From assembly GCA_949358305.1 (NCBI GenBank), contig OX442320.1, positions 9,752,259 to 9,812,258 of the forward strand: a DNA stretch of 60,000 nucleotides, read 5' to 3'. Below are positions 10,523 through 23,869 of the stretch, one piece after another. Made by a program: the position numbers and the translations under genes. This DNA comes from Strigamia acuminata. Lineage: Eukaryota; Arthropoda; Chilopoda; Geophilomorpha; Linotaeniidae. Numbering within the stretch: the first letter of the stretch is position 1; every line of letters starts with the position of its first letter. The notes under the pieces are model-generated. The model had not been told where the DNA came from. It did not search any database and saw only the letters and a program-made list of their open reading frames with translations.

Positions 10523-13500
10523 TTAGTAGGTGGCACTTCCACCACTTCGAGATGCACTAATGGAAGGCAAATTACCACTACCAGATGCACTAATAGAAGG
10601 CAAATTACCACTACCAGACGCACTAATGGAAGGCCAATTACCACTACCAGATGCACTAATAGAAGGCAAATTACCACTACCAGACGCACTAATGGAAGGC
10701 CAATTACCACTACCTGATGCACTAATGGATGGCCAATTACCACTACCCAATCCACTAATAGAAGGCAAATTACCACTACCCGATCCACTAATAGAAGGCA
10801 AATTACCACTACCAGATAAACTAACAGAAGGCCAATTACCACTACCCGATCCACTAATGGAAGGCAAGTTCCCACTACCAGATAAACTAATAGAAGGCCA
10901 ATTACCACTACCCGATCCACTAATGGAAGGCAAATTACCACTACCCGATCCACTAATAGAAGGCAAATTACCACTACCCGATCCACTAATAGAAGGCAAA
11001 TTACCACTACCAGATAAACTAACAGAAGGCCAATTACCACTACCCGATCCACTAATGGAAGGCAAGTTCCCACTACCAGATAAACTAATTGAAGGCCAAT
11101 TACCACTACCAGATCCACTAATGGAAGGCAAATTTCCACTACCAGATAAACTAATAGATGGCAAATTACCACTACCAGATAAACTAACCGAAGGCAAATT
11201 ACCACTACCCGATCCACTAATAGAAGGCAAATTACCACTACCCGATCCACTAATAGAAGGCAAATTACCACTACCAGATAAACTAACAGAAGGCCAATTA
11301 CCACTACCCGATCCACTAATGGAAGGCAAGTTCCCACTACCAGATAAACTAATTGAAGGCCAATTACCACTACCAGATCCACTAATGGAAGGCAAATTTC
11401 CACTACCAGATAAACTAATAGATGGCAAATTACCACTACCAGATAAACTAACCGAAGGCAAATTACCACTGCCAGATAAACTAATAGAAGGCAAATTACC
11501 ACTACCCGATAAACTAATGGAAGGCCAATTACCACTACCCGATCCACTGATGGAAGGCAAATTACCACTACCAGATAAACTAATAGAAGGCAATTTACCA
11601 CTACCAGACAAACTAATTGAAGGCAAATTACCGCTACCAGATAAACCAATGGAAGGCAAATTGCCACTACCAGATAAACTAACCGAAGGCAAATTACCGC
11701 TACCAGATAAACCAATGGAAGGCAAATTACCACTACTAGATAAACTAACAGAAGGCAATTTACCACTACCAGACAAACTAATCGAAGGCAAATTACCGCT
11801 ACCAGACAAACTAATCGAAGGCAAATTACCGCTACCAGATAAACCAATGGTAGGCAAATTACCACTACCAGATAAACTAACAGAAGGCAAATTACCGCTA
11901 CCAGATAAACCAATGGAAGGCAAATTACCACTACCAGATAAACTAACAGAAGGCAAATTACCGCTACCAGACAAACTAATCGAAGGCAAATTACCGCTAC
12001 CAGATAAACCAATGGAAGGCAAATTACCACTACCAGATAAACTAACAGAAGGCAATTTACCACTACCAGACAAACTAATTGAAGGCAAATTACCGCTACC
12101 AGATAAACCAATGGAAGGCAAATTACCACTACCAGATAAACTAACAGAAGGCAATTTACCACTACCAGACAAACTAATCGAAGGCAAATTACCGCTACCA
12201 GATAAACCAATGGAAGGCAAATTACCACTACCAGATAAACTAACAGAAGGCAAATTACCGCTACCAGACAAACTAATCGAAGGCAAATTACCGCTACCAG
12301 ATAAACCAATGGAAGGCAAATTACCACTACCAGATAAACTAACAGAAGGCAATTTACCACTACCAGACAAACTAATCGAAGGCAAATTACCGCTACCAGA
12401 TAAACCAATGGAAGGCAAATTACCACTACCAGATAAACTAACAGAAGGCAATTTACCACTACCAGACAAACTAATCGAAGGCAAATTACCGCTACCAGAT
12501 AAACCAATGGAAGGCAAATTACCACTACCAGATAAACTAACAGAAGGCAATTTACCATTACCAGATAAACTAATTGAAGGCAAATTACCACTACCAGATG
12601 CACTAATGGAAGGCAAATTACCGCTACCAGATAAACTAACCGAAGGCAATTTACCATTACCAGATAAACTAATGGAAGGCAATTTACCGTTACCAGATAA
12701 ACTAATCGAAGCCAAATTACCACTACCCGATCCACTAATGGAAGGCAAATTACCACTACCCGATCCACTAATGGAAGGCAAATTACCTCTACTAGATGTA
12801 GGCACCTTGCCAGTCAAACTACCAGGTGAACTAGTAGTAGACACCTTGCTGGTTAAACCACCGGATGAACTAATAGTAGGCATTTTGCCAGTCAAACTGC
12901 CGGATGAACTAGTAGTAGACACCTTGCCAGTCAAACTACCGGATGAACTTGTAATAGGAACCGTGCCACTACCAGATGTACTAATGGTAGGCATCTTCCC
13001 TGTCAAATTACGAGATCCTGTACCAATATTAGCAGATTTAGTAGAAGAAACATTGGGACCATTAACCGTAATAGTTTTAGCAGGGCCGTAGACTGTGACA
13101 ACAACTTGGGAACTTTTTGTTACTATAATTCCGGGATTAGTTATAGTTGTATTTTTGCCTGTTATTAACACGATCGGACCCGGAACAGTAATAGTAGCAG
13201 TCTTTGCTACTTGAATCACTGTTTGTGTTGGTTCTGTTATGGTGATTGTTCGAGCTGGTGCTAGGACTGTATGTCCAGGCATTGTATTAGTGAGCACCTG
13301 ATTTGTAACACGCGTTGTCGTTACTCGATTAACTGGTATGTTTGTTGCCAACACTGTGTGTATTGTTCCTTGTTTGGTGACTGTCACTGTCTTTGCAGCT
13401 ACAGTTACGAATTTGGTTCCTTGTTGAATATTGGTATTACCGTAAACCTGTGTCGGTTGCACGTAGACAGTTTGAGGCTGCTGATAAACTGTTACGACCT

Positions 13501-15570
13501 GTGGAGGTGCATAAACTGTCTGTTGCTGTTGAGGTGGAGCCGGTTGATAGATGGTTTGTTGTGGTGGAACCGGTTGATAGATGGTTTGCTGGGATGGTGC
13601 CGGTTGATAGATTGTCCTGGGAGGTAGTGGCTGTTGTTGGTATATTGTTTGTCCAGGAAGTGGTCTTTGTTGGTATATCGTTGTTGCTGGAACTTGGCCG
13701 TTGTATATTGTGTTTGGTGGATTTTGCCACTGTTGGTTTTGGTTTCCACCCTGCATGGTATTTTGCCATTGTTGATTTTGGTTTTGGTTTCCTGTTCCTC
13801 CACTCTGCATTGTGTTTTGCATTTGCTGGTTTTGGTTTTGGTTTCTACCATCCTGCATGGTGTTTTGTTGGTTTTGGCTTCCACCAGCTGGATTTGAATT
13901 TTGCCAATTTTGATTTTGGTTTCCACCACCTGGTTTGGAATTTTGTCCTTGTTGGTTTTGATTTCCACCATTTTGATTTGAATTTTGCCCTTGTTGGTTT
14001 TGATTTCCAGCATTTTGATTTGAATTTTGCTTTTGTTGGTTTTGATTTCCACTATTCTGATTTGAATTTGGCCATTGTTGGTTTTGGTTTTGATTGCCAC
14101 CATTTTGGTTCTGATTACCACGACCTTGATTTGTATTTTGATTCTGGTTTCCACCACCTTGATTTGTGTTTTGATTTTGGTTTCCACCACCTTGATTGGT
14201 ATTTTGCCATTGTTGGTGTTGATTTTGGTTTTGATTTTGGTTCTGGTTTCCACTGCTTTGATTGGCATTTTGCCATTGTTGGTTTTGATTTTGGTTTTGG
14301 TTGCCACCACCTTGGATTTGGTTCTGGCTTCCTCCACCTTGATGTGAATTTTGCCATTGTTGATTTTGTGCTGTTTTCGTATTCCTGACTACTACGGTTT
14401 TTGGCCTGAAAACAGTTTTCGTTGCCACACTTGTGTGACCGCCTTGTACTGTTTTCGTGTATGTTATACGGTCACCACCCGATACTGTTTTCGTGCGTGT
14501 TACAACTTTACCGCCCTGAACCGTTTTCGTGCGTGTTACAACTTTACCGCCCTGAACCGTTTTCGTGCGTGTTACAACTTTACCGCCCTGAACCGTTTTT
14601 GTGTGTGTCACACGATTACCGCCCTGCACCGTTCTTGTGAATGTTCTGTCGCCATCAGCAGTTACAGTTTTTATGCGTCCTTCACCATCAACTTCTTCCC
14701 TATAAATGAAAATTATTTAATTATAATATATTTTTTTAATTCGCTGTCATGCGGCATAATTTCTGCTTACCATACGGTCCACGTTTTTCCAGATTGTCGT
14801 TTCTTAATAATTGTTCTGACAGTTTTGGTGTTGATTGATCGCACCTGCTCAGTGCTTTTTGTTGCTACTTTGCTGGCAGGGGACTTGCGCACTATCACTG
14901 TTCTCGTGACTTTGCTGGCCAAGGGCTTGGACACGATCACTGTTCGTGTGATTTTACTGGGCGCAGACTTGGGCACAACGAGCGTTCTTTTCGTGGCTTT
15001 GCTGGCCGGGGATTTGCGCACGACGACCGTTTTCGTTTTTGTTTGAGTTACCGCAGCTTTGTTTTTTACGATGTCTCGTTTATGTCGATGTGTGGCGTCT
15101 AAGCAGCAGCCCTTGGTTCGCTGCACCGCACAACACAATTTGGAATTGCATTCGGAATGCGAAGCGCACGACTCGCATGCTTCCGATGTCGCATTGTACG
15201 GGCAGTGATTTCCAGCTGGAAGTAGTTAAGAAATAAATTGTTTTTAAGGAATAATTTAGAGATGTCTTCAATTTTATTAACTTACTGCTCGTTATGCAAC
15301 ATTGGCTAATCAATGGACAGCATGTTTGGTCGTCTTCGCAATCGTTCTGCTTCCTGCACTGATTTTGACATTTGGATAAGTCATGTATTGTCGGACATTC
15401 TCGTCGTTTAATTATGTCTAAATTTAGAAAATGAGCGATTTGAATTTTTATGATGAATTCATGTTTATTTTAATTTGGTTTTTTTATTTACCGTTTTGTT
15501 TGGATAACGCTGCTTGGTCGGACAGAGGTGGCACTTGGCAGATGAAGAAGCAGAAAATTAGAAGTAACAT
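10523..15570 (-). CDS. Giant secreted WAP-like / Q-N-rich / tandem-repeat protein, paralogue B (about 1610 residues)
   Basis: The four exons are 15570-15492, 15417-15286, 15215-14771 and 14699-10523, with the same phases as paralogue A. The signal peptide is MLLLIFCFFICQ. The first 8-Cys module (E-C-P-T-I-H ... C-C-I-T-S) and the second (H-C-P-Y-N ... G-C-C-L-D) are complete. Exon 3 has more KTV/PASK repeats than in A. Exon 4 has a shortened Thr/Val region lacking the PG-rich block seen in A and D, then a SLTGKVSTTSS linker, then about 65 copies of an 11-residue Ser/Gly repeat. From 11,909 to 12,540 three-unit blocks repeat every 99 bp. The stop at 10523 falls in Y-stop, where an indel removed the tail that C retains. 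The role is inferred to be an extracellular structural product. Confidence 0.85.
10540..12790 (-). repeat. 33-bp coding minisatellite of gene B with a 99-bp higher-order unit
   Basis: Units encode GSGNLPSISLS, GSGKLPSVSLS and GSGNLPSIGLS variants. Between 11,909 and about 12,540 the variants recur in a fixed three-unit order with exact 99-bp spacing (11909, 12008, 12107, 12206, 12305, 12404, 12503). This is the pattern left by unequal crossing-over or replication slippage of blocks. Confidence 0.9.
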
Positions 15571-15593
15571 GTCCAAACGGGATTCGTGATCTC

Positions 15594-15673
15594 ACTGACA
15601 GGTATGTGAAATCTTTCTGCGTATGAAGGTTTCTTTTCTGTCAAATTCCATCCGCACAATTAACATCCTGTGG
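15594..15673 (-). promoter_or_regulatory. Promoter block of gene B
   Basis: A TCAGT initiator lies at 15598-15594 and a CCACAGGATGTTAATTGTG block at 15673-15655. The block is 85 bp upstream of the ATG, matching paralogues A and C. Confidence 0.55.
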
Positions 15674-17640
15674 AATTATCAAAGATTTAAATTTTAAATT
15701 TTATTACTTGCACGCTATTTTTCATTGCGTCCGTTGGCCAGAAGAAAATGTTTATACATATTACGCAATTGAGCAGACACCAACTCGCGTGTTTAGTCAC
15801 CGTCGGAAAGTTTTTATTTAATTAAATTAATTTTATTTTTTTAGGGTAAAGGTCAAGTGCACTGAGAGGGATTTTTCATTTTCTGAAAGCTCATGATAAA
15901 ATAAAGCAATAGTCATTGGAAGAAAATTAAATAGTTATATTTATAATTTTATTGTAATAAGCCAAAAACATATTTAACAAAAGCAAAAAAAATGCTAAAA
16001 TGCAAAAATTCTGCTTAGTGCAAATGATCTTTAATCATGGACTGTTAAGCTCATTTGAAATTAGTTATTTACTCTGAGTTTTTGTTAGTTTTTTGTGGAT
16101 TCATTTACACTAGTGGTGATGGATGAATTGTGTACTTGATCATAGTTTCATGTTCACACCAGGAGATTTTAAATAAAACGAGATTTACATGGGCAAGATT
16201 AATGTTACAGCATGTTGTTGGTTATTTCAAAAGTAGCAGGAGTAGAAAAATCAGCGGATGGTTGGGCTAAGTACAAGTGCAATACAAGAATTCGTTATTC
16301 AATATTTTAAACAATGAGGCAAAATTAATCGATATTGCTAGCGATATTACTCGATAATGCATGAAACTGCACTAGCGATACAAAGTGATATAAAATGTAA
16401 TTATTGTTTAAATTCTACACTTCTAGGCTGTGGTCTTTTACTTAAATTGTTCAATCACATTTTTACAACAAATTTGCAATTTTAAGACAAAAGAAAAAAG
16501 GGGAATTCATCCTAAATTACTAGATCTTGGAGATACTCTTGTGCTAATAGCAGTAAAAATGCTATTACTCGATTTTTGTAAGGAATTAATCGTTTATTTT
16601 ATGTACTCTAATTTAAATTATATTTACCGTAAAAGCTGTTTCATCCGGCAGAGGAGCAAAATTATATATAATTATATGTAAAATTATATAAAATTTTATG
16701 CAAAATTATATAAAAAATTTTTTTTTCTTTTTAGTAGTTTATTTTTGAAAAATTTAATGACCGATAGAGGAAGTGGGGCGCGGAAGATCGCCTTGCTTAA
16801 AAATGGGTTGCGATGCTTATCAGTTTGGGAATCCCTACAGTAGATTGTACACACACGAGTACATTAAATCCATAAAAGCGCACATTTGATTATAAAAAGT
16901 TGTGATAACTACAGTTTACGCCAGGTATCTTGATGCCAAATTCACACTGTGCGTCACATTCTGCGTGAATTTAACAAGGCAATTGTCAAGCTTATTAATG
17001 AGTTCATTTTTGTTTATTTACTTTATTTTACATAACATTATTAAGTCTAATATAAGGCTTAACACTAATAAATATCAACTGGAATTAGGAAATCGTCTGC
17101 ACAGAATAGGATGCGCAATAAGAATTTAGCATCAAGATAAGGAGACGAACTGTAGGTGTGTTCAAATTGGTTAAGCCAATACTTAGTTTGTTTAAATGAA
17201 TAAAAATAATATTACTATTGTACAAGATGGGCGCAGCTAAAATCTGAATTATTGTTCAACTGAGCATGCGCAAAATGTAGTTTCGTTATTTATTAAAACT
17301 TAAGTACAATAAGTGACACAATAGGTTACAGTTAGTCAATTAACTTAAGCAAAATATGATGTAAAATACTAAAATACATCATATCCGGAAATAAAAGTGA
17401 GGTTTTCAACTTAATACAGTTGAGTATATTTCTCTTAATTAATTTAAAAGGACCTACTTATTTCTGGTAGATCTATGTTTTTTTGAACAAAATGGAGAAA
17501 CAGTTTTGCATTGCTCATGCTTAAATGATTTATTTAAACTAATACATATATTCTAGAAAGTATAGCCTTTTAACAATATTCAGTCCAAAATTTATTTTTC
17601 AGAATTATTCAAAATAGATAGAATAAATACAAGAAGTTTT
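15674..17640. other. Spacer between genes B and C with relics of the duplicated unit
   Basis: At about 16,119-16,215 a fragment of the start region of the small peptide gene survives (GTGTACTTGATCATAGTTTCA, no open frame). From about 16,430 to 16,640 the sequence parallels 2610-3280 and 26,200-26,420. A Tc1/mariner-like MITE lies at 16,912-17,152. The last 200 bp are 3' flank of gene C. No intact gene is seen. Confidence 0.5.
16912..17152. mobile_element. Tc1/mariner-type MITE copy
   Basis: The termini CAGTTTACGCC ... ACTG are flanked by TA on both sides. The arms contain GGTATCTTGATGCCAAATTC and its complement GAATTTAGCATCAAGATA. It is a diverged copy of the element at 24,048-24,362. Confidence 0.65.
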
Positions 17641-20600
17641 TCAAGATTGGTGTTTGTGTGTAGAAGAAATATGTCCGGATTTGGTTGGTCTGATTGTAGG
17701 GCCTTTGCCACTGCGAGATGCACTAATGGAAGGCAAATGACCACTACCAGATCCACTAATAGAATGTCGATGACCATTACCAGATGCACTAATGGAAGGC
17801 AAATGACCACTACCAGATGCACTAATGGAAGGCCATTTACCATTACCAGATCCACTAATAGAATGCCGATGACCATTACCAGATGCACTAATGGAAGGCC
17901 ATTTACCACTTCCAGATCCACTGATGGAAGGCAAATGACCACTACCGGATGCAACAATGGATGGCCACTTACCACTTCCAGACGCACTAATAGAAGGCCA
18001 TTTACCACTTCCAGATGCACTAATGGAAGGCCATTTACCACTACCAGATCCACTAATGGAAGGCAAATGACCACTACCAGATGCACTAATTGAAGGCCAT
18101 TTACCACTACCAGATGCACTAATGGAAGGCAAATGACCACTACCGGATGCACCAATGGAAGGCCATTTACCACTACCAGATGCACTAATGGAAGGCAAAT
18201 GACCACTACCGGATGCAACAATGGATGGCCACTTACCACTTCCAGACGCACTAATAGAAGGCCATTTACCACTTCCAGATGCACTAATGGAAGGCCATTT
18301 ACCACTACCAGATCCACTAATGGAAGGCAAATGACCACTACCAGATGCACTAATTGAAGGCCATTTACCACTTCCAGATCCACTAATGGAAGGCAAATGA
18401 CCACTACCGGATGCAACAATGGATGGCCACTTACCACTTCCAGACGCACTAATAGAAGGCCATTTACCACTTCCAGATGCACTAATGGAAGGCCATTTAC
18501 CACTACCAGATCCACTAATGGAAGGCAAATGACCACTACCAGATGCACTAATTGAAGGCCATTTACCACTTCCAGATCCACTAATGGAAGGCCATTTACC
18601 ACTACCAGATGCACTAATGGAAGGCCATTTACCACTACCAGATCCACTAATGGAAGGCAAATGACCACTACCAGATGCACTAATTGAAGGCCATTTACCA
18701 CTTCCAGATCCACTAATGGAAGGCAAATGACCACTACCGGATGCACCAATGGATGGCCACTTACCACTTCCAGACGCACTAATAGAAGGCCATTTACCAC
18801 TACCAGATGCACTAATGGAAGGCAAATGACCACTACCAGATGCACTAATTGAAGGCCATTTACCACTTCCAGATCCACTAATGGATGGCAAATGAGCACT
18901 ACCAGATGCACCAATGGAAGGCCATTTACCACTACCAGATCCACTAATGGAAGGCAAATGACCACTACCAGATGCACTAATGGAAGGCCATTTACCACTA
19001 CTAGATGCACTAATGGATGGCAAATGAGCACTACCAGATGCACCAATGGAAGGCAATTTACCATTACCAGATGCACTAATGGAAGGCCATTTACCACTAC
19101 CAGATGCACTAATAGAAGGCAATTTACCACTACCAGATAAACTAATAGAAGGCAATTTACCACTACCAGATAAACTAATAGAAGGCAATTTACCACTACC
19201 AGATAAACTAATAGAAGGCAATTTACTACTACCAGATAAACTAATAGAAGGCAATTTACCACTACCAGATAAACTAATAGAAGGCAATTTACCACTTCCA
19301 GATAAACTAATCGAAGGCAATTTACCACTACCAGATAAACTAATCGAAGGCAAATTACCACTACTCGATCCACTAATGGAAGGCAAATTACCTCTACTAG
19401 ATGTAGGCACCTTGCCAGTCAAACTACCAGGTGAGCTAGTAGTAGACACCTTGCTGGTTAAACTACCGGATGAACTAATAGTAGGCATTTTGCCAGTCAA
19501 ACTGCCAGATGAACTAGTAGTAGACACCTTGCCGGTCAAACTACCGGATGAACTAGTAGTAGGAACCTTGCCACTACCAGATGCACTATTGGTAGGCATC
19601 TTCCCTGTCAAATTACGAGATCCTGTACCAATATTAGCAGATTTAGTAGAAGAAACGTTGGGACCATTAACCGTAATAGTTTTAGCAGGGCTGTAGACTG
19701 TGACAACAACTTGGGAACTTTTTGTTACTATAATTCCGGGATTAGTTATAGTTGTATTTTTGCCTGTTATTAACACGATCGGACCCGGAACAGTAATAGT
19801 AGCAGTCTTTGCTACTTGAATCACTGTTTGTGTTGGTTCTGTTATGGTGATTGTTCGAGCTGGTACCAGGACTGTACGCCCAGGCATTGTACTAGTAAGC
19901 ACCTTATTTGAATCAAGCGTTGTGGTTGCCTGAATAACTTGTTTATTCGTTGTCAACACTGTGTGTATTGTTCCTGGTTTGGTTACTGTTATTGTTTGTG
20001 GTTTGGTGACTGTTATTAGGCCTGGTTGTGTGACAGTAACAACTTTTGTGCTGACTGTCACCGTCTTTGCAGCTACAGTTACGAATTTGGTTCCTTGTTG
20101 AATGTTGGTATTACCGTAAACCTGTGTCGGTTGCACGTAGACAGTTTGAGGCTGCTGATAAACTGTTACGACCTGTGGAGGTGCATAGATCGTCTGTGGT
20201 TGTTGGGGTGGAGCTGGTTGATAGATGGTTTGCTGAGGTGGAGCCGGTTGATAGATTGTTTGTTGTGGTGGAGCCGGTTGATAGATTGTTTGTTGTGGTG
20301 GAGCAGGTTGATAGATTGTTTGTTGTGGTGGTGCTGGTTGATAGATTGTCCTGGGAGGTATTGGCTGTTCATATATTGTTTGTCCAGGAAGTGGTCTTTG
20401 CTGGTGTATAGTTATTGCTGGAACTTGACTATTGTATATTGTTTGTGGTGGATTTTGCCATTGTTGATTTTGGTTTTGGTTTTGGTTTCCACTCTGCATT
20501 GAATTTTGCCATTGTTGGTTTTGGTTTCCAGTTCCACCACCCTGCATTGTATTCTGCCATTGTTGGTTTTGGTTTTGGTTTTTACCACTCTGCTGTGTGT

Positions 20601-22741
20601 TTTGCCATTGTTGGTTTTGGTTTTGACCATTTTGATTTGAGTTTTGCCCTCGTTGGTTTTGGTGTCCACCATTTTGATTTGAATTTTGTCCGTGTTGGTT
20701 TTGATTTTGGTTTCCACCACCTTGATTTGTGTTTTGCCATTGTTGGTGTTGGTTTTGATTTCCACCATTTTGGTGTTGGTTTTGATTTCCACTATTTTGG
20801 TATTGGTTTTGATTTTCATTATTTTGGTTTTGGTTTTGTCTTCCACTACCTTGGTTTGTGTTTTGCCATTGTTGGTGTTGGTTTTTTTTCCCACCACCAC
20901 TACCTTGATTTGAATTTTGCCAATTTTGGTTTTGGTTTTGGTTTTGGTTTTGTTTTCCACCACCTTTATTTGAATTTTGCCAATTTTGATTTTGGTTTTG
21001 GTGTCCTCCACCTTGATTTGAATTTTGTACTCTTTTTGTGTTCCTGATTACTACAGTTTTTGGATTGTAAACAGTTCTCGTAGCCACGCTTGTTTGACTG
21101 CCTTTTACTGTTCTTGTGTGTGTTATACGATTACCGCCCTGAACTGTTTTAGTGCGAGTTACACCACCCGCTACTGTTTTTGTGCGCGTTACTCGGTGAC
21201 CGCCTTGTACCGTTTTTGTGTGGGTCACACGGTTCCCGCCGTATACTGTTTCTGTGCGTGTCACACGGTTACCGCCCTGCACTGTTCTCGTGAATGTTTC
21301 GTAGTCATCAGCAGTTACAGTTTTTATGTGTCCATCACTATCGACTTCTTCCCTATGGTTCCAGTAAAGAAAAATCGCACTTAATAATTATTTAAGATGG
21401 GGTTCATAAATACAAAACCACTTAAAAAATAGATTTAAAATTAACAAACTGAAGAAACATTTTCAATATTAATAGTAATAATTAATTAATTTTCAATTGT
21501 ACAATTTTTGTAACAGATGACATTTGTGTATGTATAAACTACCTTCCAGTGTCAATGTTTGATACATACAAAACTTTTTTGGATGAAAATTGTAACTGGC
21601 TTTATAATTATGACACCGTGCAGATCAGGCAAATTTAGAATTTTACATTTTTGTCCAAATTAACTGATCATATTAAAATTTGTTAAACTGAATAGGTTTA
21701 TAATGATGTTACGGTAAGTAACATCTTAATAAATAATATTGAAAATATTTCTTCATTTCGTTAATTTTAATTCCAATTTTTAAGAGGCGTTATATTTATG
21801 GACCCCAACTTGGGTTTCACTTACCATACTGTCATCGTCTTTCCATGTCGTTTCTTAATAATTGTTTTGACAATTTTAGTGTTAATTGATCGCACCTGGC
21901 CTGCGCTTTTTGTTGCTACTTTGTTGGCCGGGGACTTGCGCACTATCACTGTTCTCGTGACTTTGCTGGCTGGGGGTTTGGACACGATCACCGTTCTTGT
22001 GAGTTTACCCGGCGCGGACTTGGGCACAATGAGCGTTCTTTTCGTGGCTTTGCTGGCCCGGGACTTGGTCACGATCACTGTTCTTGTGCGTTTACTGGGC
22101 GGGGACTTTGGCACAACGAGTGTTCTTTTCGTGGCTTTGCTGGCCGGGGATCTGTGCACGACGACCGTTTTCGTTTTTGTTTGGATCACGCGGGCTTTGC
22201 TTTTTGCGATTACCGTTTTGCGTGCAGGTGGTTGGACGGTGTTGACCCGCACGACGTCTCGTTTTGGTCGATGTGTGGCGTCGAAGCAGCAGCCCCTGGT
22301 TTGCTGCACCGCACAACACAATTTGGAATTGCAGTCGGAATGCGAAGCGCATGACTCGCACGCTTCCGATGTCGCATTAAACGGGCACTGATTTCCGACT
22401 AGTAGAAGTTTGAATTGGTTTTAAGGAATTATTTGGAAATTTTTTCAATTTTATTAACTTACTGCTCGTTATGCAACATTGTCTAATCAATGGACAGCAT
22501 GTTTGGTCATCTTTGCAATTGTTGTCTTTACTGCATTGATTTTGACATTTGGATAAGTCATGTATTGTCGGACATTCTCGTCGTTTAACTATTTCTAAAG
22601 TTAAAAAAAAGCACAATTTGAAATTATGAATGATTAATTTTAATTTTAATTTTTTTTTTTACCGTTTTGTTTAGACAGCGCTGCTTGGTCGGACAGAGGC
22701 GGCCCTTGGCAGATGAAGAAGCAGAAAATGAGAATCAACAT
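17641..22741 (-). CDS. Giant secreted WAP-like / Q-N-rich / tandem-repeat protein, paralogue C (about 1498 residues)
   Basis: The four exons are 22741-22663, 22594-22463, 22398-21825 and 21352-17641. The signal peptide is MLILIFCFFICQ, followed by GPPLSDQAALS. Module 1 reads C-P-T-I-H ... C-Q-N-Q-C-S-K-D-N-N-C ... CC ... CC, and module 2 is similar. Exon 3 is the longest of the four because a 20-25 residue unit of the form K-R-T-L-I-V-P-K-S-x-P-x-K is repeated about six times. Exon 4 starts E-E-V-D-S-D-G and carries TKTVQGG repeats, an Asn/Gln/His tract, five QTIYQPAPPQ units, a short Thr/Val region and about 50 Ser/Gly 11-mers, many with KWPSISAS or HLPSISAS. It ends in the basic tail T-I-R-P-T-K-S-G-H, the most complete tail of the A-C group. 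No transmembrane segment is seen after the leader. Function is unknown; a secreted structural protein is likely. Confidence 0.87.
17705..19390 (-). repeat. 33-bp coding minisatellite of gene C
   Basis: About 50 units of 33 bp. The rare variant GGATGCAACAATGG occurs near 17,947, 18,210 and 18,408, spaced 264 and 198 bp, exact multiples of 33. Multi-unit blocks were therefore copied together. Confidence 0.88.
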
Positions 22742-22764
22742 ATCCAAGCTGGATTTGGGATCTC

Positions 22765-22846
22765 ACTGACATGGACGTGAAATCTTGCACGAGCGAAGGA
22801 AGTTTTTCTTGTGTCTAATTGCAGCCGCACAATTGATTTCCTGTGG
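22765..22846 (-). promoter_or_regulatory. Promoter block of gene C
   Basis: A TCAGT initiator lies at 22769-22765 and a CCACAGGAAATCAATTGTG block at 22846-22828. The block is 87 bp upstream of the ATG, the same as in its paralogues. Confidence 0.58.
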
Positions 22847-23869
22847 AATTTTTAAAAGTTTTCAATTTTAATTTTAAATTCTTGTTATTTGCACGCAATT
22901 TTGCATCGCGTTGCGTATGGAAAATGCTAATGTTTAGGTAATGTTTAAACATTATGCATTTGATCAAACTCAAGAGTTTGAGAAAACAGGATGATGCCGT
23001 GGATGAAAGGCAGTAAGTGAATGATGTTTGTTATTTTTATGTGATATTCGTTGCGTGGTTCGAATTGCGAGTGAATATTTGAATAATTGTAGTTTTAATC
23101 CTTTTTTGTAGTTTGGATCTGATTATTTGCACCAATGCAAACTACTGGTTACGTTTACAATGTAGTTCAGAGTTGAGATTAATGTCACGTAAATAACGAC
23201 GGAAACAATAGGTTAGAAAAACTACGTTTTCAGGGGTCTGTGTCAACCAAAAGATTGAGGAACCACAGGTGCCGCAACTCTTAATACTTCACCATGGGGG
23301 TAGCTTAGTAAAGACAGCGTCTGTTCATGAAATCTATACTTTTTGGATGTAGGGTATCAGCCCGGTATCTTGCTGAGGAAGAACGTCGTCATGTAAAAAA
23401 CGCACAATGAAGAGAATTCGGACTGTTTTCGTGCCTCGTGCGTTCAAAACTCAATTAAGACGGGAGTTGTTCTAACGTTGAAGCCGAAAGTAATTCTAAC
23501 TAATTTTGATGATTTGGAAAATTAAGAAATCTTTGGTCACATGTTTTAGACCACTTCTATTTTCCAAAGGGAAATAGCCGAAAACAGATGACAAAAGGGA
23601 GATTAGAATATCTTCCTTTTGTCAAATGCGCATAAATTAAAGATACAACAGAATTCTCATGATAAACTAGGAAAATTTGTCTTAAACCAGGCATAGATAA
23701 AGGGAAAGAATAATCAAAAAAAATATTGACATGGAAATGTAAAGAAAATAGAATTATTTAAAGAAAATCAAAATTATCTCTGATGAAAATGGAAAAAAAT
23801 AAAAGAATAAAATAAAATGTGCGCAAAATTTTGTACGGTTGCAAGCCAGGACTGTGACAAGATTTTTAG
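22847..23869. other. Spacer upstream of gene C, nothing coding
   Basis: A segment near 22,975-23,010 (GAGTTTGAGAAAACAGGAT) is shared with 25,018-25,040 and 32,218-32,250, again part of the duplicated unit. The rest, to 23,869, is unrecognised AT-rich DNA. Confidence 0.4.

Noticed and set aside
10530-13091. Open frame of 853 codons on the plus strand (and a 754-codon minus-strand alternative frame)
   Set aside because: Both are shadows of the 33-bp coding minisatellite of gene B; the period is divisible by three and the unit lacks stops in several frames. Only the frame continuous with exons 1-3 has non-repeat coding sequence and a leader.
23285-23345. tRNA-like A-box (GGTAGCTTAGT) at about 23,298
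   Set aside because: No matching B box or foldable cloverleaf follows.
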